This document shows, piece after piece, positions 62,169-64,000 of a stretch of DNA of 64,000 nucleotides. The position numbers and the translations under genes are program-made. The stretch covers positions 1 to 64,000 of the forward strand of contig CAJKWK010000008.1 of assembly GCA_905203555.1 (NCBI GenBank), in the 5' to 3' direction. Below the pieces are notes generated by a model. It ran no database searches. It was not told the origin of the DNA and saw nothing but the letters and a program-made list of their open reading frames with translations. The stretch's first letter is position 1. Each line of letters begins with the position of its first letter. This DNA is from an uncultured Lachnospiraceae bacterium (GTDB lineage: Bacteria; Bacillota; Clostridia; Lachnospirales; Lachnospiraceae).

Positions 62169-62229
62169 TAAATAATGGTTTCAACCATATGAAAAGATAT
62201 AAAAATAGAAAGATACAGGAGAAAAGAAT

Positions 62230-62520
62230 ATGACGACAAAACAGAGAGCATATCTCAAAAGTCTGGCAATGACAATGGAGCCGATTTTTCAAATTGGTAA
62301 ATCCAGTATGACACCAGGACTGACTCAGGCAATAGCCGAGGCGCTTGAGGCACGTGAATTAATTAAAATCAGTGTCCTGAAGAATTGTGCGGACGATCCG
62401 AAAGAACTTGCTGAGCTTGTAGCAGAACGCACACGTTCCCAAGTAGTTCAAGTGATCGGGAAAAAAATTGTACTCTACAAAGAGGGAAAAGACAATAAGA
62501 AAAAGATTATTTTACCCTAG
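62230..62520 (+). CDS. yhbY: YhbY-type RNA-binding protein (CRM domain)
   Basis: 96 residues. CRM domain: LTTKQRAYLKSLA-like N-terminus, then the GKSSMTP motif and a C-terminal ERTRSQVVQVIGKKIVLYK. Binds pre-50S rRNA. It starts 61 bases after obgE and leads directly into nadD. Confidence 0.95.
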   Translation: MTTKQRAYLKSLAMTMEPIFQIGKSSMTPGLTQAIAEALEARELIKISVLKNCADDPKELAELVAERTRSQVVQVIGKKIVLYKEGKDNKKKIILP

Positions 62521-62529
62521 GAGAATCAA

Positions 62530-63168
62530 ATGAAAATTGGAATTATGGGCGGTACGTTCGATCCAATTCATATAGGTCATCTTCTTTTAGGGCAATTTGC
62601 CTACGAAGATTTTGGATTAGATGAAATTTGGTTTCTGCCAAATGGGAATCCACCGCATAAGCAAACAGGAGAAGGGAAAAAGGCACTGCATAATCGGATT
62701 GAAATGGTTCGACTGGCAATTCAAGAAAAGCCTTATTTTAAACTTTGCCTGCATGAGGCAAAAGAAACAGAACATTCTTACACATATCGGACAATGCAGG
62801 AATTAAATGACCTGTACCCGGAACACAAATTTTATTTTATTCTTGGTGCTGATTCATTATTTGAAATTGAAACATGGAAATATTTTCGCGGAATATTTCC
62901 AACCTGTACTATTTTAGCAGCTATGCGGGATGATAAAAATGTTGAGGCTATGCTAAAACAGATGTCTTATTTAAAAGAGCGTTATGGAGCATGCATTGAG
63001 CTTCTTCGGGCTCCCTTACTGGAAATATCGTCAACATCGATTCGTAATCGAGCATTTCGAAATTTGAGCGTTTACTATCTGGTTCCGGATGCCGTAGCTA
63101 AATATATACAAGATAACCATCTCTATCAGGACGAAAATAATAGATTGAGAGAATACGATTATGATTGA
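62530..63168 (+). CDS. nadD: Nicotinate-nucleotide adenylyltransferase
   Basis: 212 residues. NAD synthesis step forming deamido-NAD. The nucleotidyltransferase motif MGGTFDPIHIGHLLL is at the N-terminus, and ISSTSIRNR near residue 170 completes the ATP site. It overlaps yqeK by eight bases. Full length. Confidence 0.97.
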   Translation: MKIGIMGGTFDPIHIGHLLLGQFAYEDFGLDEIWFLPNGNPPHKQTGEGKKALHNRIEMVRLAIQEKPYFKLCLHEAKETEHSYTYRTMQELNDLYPEHKFYFILGADSLFEIETWKYFRGIFPTCTILAAMRDDKNVEAMLKQMSYLKERYGACIELLRAPLLEISSTSIRNRAFRNLSVYYLVPDAVAKYIQDNHLYQDENNRLREYDYD

Positions 63169-63724
63169 TTTAACATCTATCCAACAGAAACTAAGTAAAA
63201 AATTAGATGAGAAACGTTATACACATACAATCGGAGTGATGTATACTGCAGCTTCTCTTGCAATGCGATACAATGAAAGTATTGAAACGGCAATGACGGC
63301 AGGTCTTCTTCATGATTGTGGGAAATTTCCATCAATTGATAAACAAATTCAACTGTGCGAAAAATATCATCTGCAGCTTACAGATGCTGAATTACAGGTT
63401 CCTGCATTGATCCATGCGAAGTTAGGTTCAGTACTTGCAAAAGAAGTTTATGGTATTCATGACAAACGAATTTTAGATGCGATTTTATATCATACAACCG
63501 GAAAACCAAATATGAATCTATTGGAAAAAATAATATACCTTGCGGATTATATTGAACCAGGGAGAAGAATGATCCCCGGATTGCCGGAAGTTCGAACGCT
63601 GTCCTTCACAAACATTGATGAAGCAGTCTGTCTTTGCTCTAGTCTGACGTTACAGTATCTGGATCGAGCTGGACGAGCAATTGATCCTATGACTAGACAG
63701 ACTTATGAATTTTATCTTAGATAG
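63161..63724 (+). CDS. yqeK: HD-domain hydrolase YqeK
   Basis: 187 residues. HD motif AGLLHDCGKFPSIDKQ near residue 46, with HTIGVMYTAA before and ILYHTTGKPNMN after supplying further metal ligands. Related YqeK proteins hydrolyse diadenosine tetraphosphate. The nadD-yqeK-rsfS order is conserved in Firmicutes. Confidence 0.93.
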   Translation: MIDLTSIQQKLSKKLDEKRYTHTIGVMYTAASLAMRYNESIETAMTAGLLHDCGKFPSIDKQIQLCEKYHLQLTDAELQVPALIHAKLGSVLAKEVYGIHDKRILDAILYHTTGKPNMNLLEKIIYLADYIEPGRRMIPGLPEVRTLSFTNIDEAVCLCSSLTLQYLDRAGRAIDPMTRQTYEFYLR

Positions 63725-63747
63725 AGAATGGGAAAAGGAGATTAAAT

Positions 63748-64000
63748 ATGTGTCAGGCAAAGGAAATGGCTAAAATTGCATATCATGCTTTGAATGAAAA
63801 AAAGGGAGAAGATATCAAAATCATTGATATCTCCGAAATTTCTGTACTTGCTGATTATTTTTTAATCGCAAACGGAACCAATGAAAATCAGGTTCGTGCA
63901 TTGGTTGACAATGTCGAGGAAGAAATGCATAAGCATGGATATAGTTTGAAACAGAGAGAAGGCTATACAAGTGGTAAATGGGTTCTGATGGACTTCACTG
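63748..64000 (+). CDS. rsfS: Ribosome silencing factor RsfS (truncated by window end)
   Basis: The frame is open from ATG 63748 to the window edge (84 residues seen of about 115), with AAAGGAG (63734-63740) upstream. The Oligomerisation/RsfS family core is clear: KIIDISEISVLADYFLIANG and KQREGYTSGKWVLMDF. RsfS blocks 30S-50S joining during starvation. The 3' end lies outside. Confidence 0.95.
   Translation, partial: MCQAKEMAKIAYHALNEKKGEDIKIIDISEISVLADYFLIANGTNENQVRALVDNVEEEMHKHGYSLKQREGYTSGKWVLMDFT

Noticed and set aside
1..64000. CRISPR arrays, tRNA, rRNA, insertion sequences, prophage or defence genes
   Set aside because: No regularly spaced repeats, no cloverleaf or rRNA sequence, and no transposase, integrase or phage structural gene was found by reading.

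Overview
The window reads as one stretch of chromosome from an endospore-forming Gram-positive anaerobe of the class Clostridia, most likely Lachnospiraceae. This is an inference from gene content and low-to-moderate GC. The supporting markers are an alpha/beta-type small acid-soluble spore protein, YtfJ/GerW with its DUF2953 partner, YlbJ, an Rnf complex, a biotin-dependent decarboxylase cluster, RecU, and an L27 whose N-terminal extension is cut by Prp. Almost every gene is on the + strand; the exceptions are rpmB (L28) and ylbJ. I see no rRNA, tRNA, insertion sequence, prophage or CRISPR array.

Layout. 1-5.5 kb: biotin-dependent decarboxylase/transcarboxylase cluster (12S-type carboxyltransferase, lipoprotein-like OadG, biotin carrier, OadB pump, 5S-type carboxyltransferase). 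5.6-12.4 kb: Xaa-Pro aminopeptidase, an RpiR regulator, then the run flavoprotein-cmk-ispH-S1 protein. 12.5-17.5 kb: rnfCDGEAB, followed by a NusG-II protein and a Gx transporter. 18.5-28.2 kb: ruvAB, zapA, a U32 peptidase, an FtsW/RodA protein overlapping a class B PBP, then ytfI-ytfJ. 28.3-36 kb: rpmB, Asp23, FakA-like, recG, SASP, rsmD, coaD, a coiled-coil protein and ylbJ. 36-46 kb: peptidase, RNA-modification and housekeeping genes ending in recU. 46-51.2 kb: histidine operon hisZ-hisG-hisD-hisB and a HisF-like/HisI/HisE fusion, with a consensus promoter and a strong terminator. 51.3-52.5 kb: a membrane protein, a monofunctional GT51 transglycosylase and an in-frame sorting-signal-like tail. 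52.8-64 kb: two radical-SAM-type genes, RNase G, ybaK, aspartate kinase, a CBS protein, an amidohydrolase, then rplU-prp-rpmA-obg-yhbY-nadD-yqeK-rsfS (the last cut by the window end).

How the genes work together. The decarboxylase cluster and Rnf are both membrane energy-conserving machines; the first couples decarboxylation, and the second ferredoxin:NAD+ electron transfer, to Na+ or H+ movement. Much of the rest serves ribosome assembly and RNA modification (S1, L21, L27, L28, Obg, YhbY, RsfS, RsmD, RsuA-, RluA- and RsmF-type enzymes, RNase G), cell wall and division (FtsW-type, PBP, GT51, M23, ZapA), recombination (RuvAB, RecG, RecU) and sporulation.

I found no obvious large novel system such as a defence island. 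The items most worth a second look are: the degenerate HisF-like barrel fused to HisIE; the cell-wall-sorting-like peptide in frame behind the GT51 stop codon; the two different carboxyltransferase subunits sharing one biotin carrier and one pump, with an enlarged lipoprotein OadG; and several dyads placed where they could control expression.
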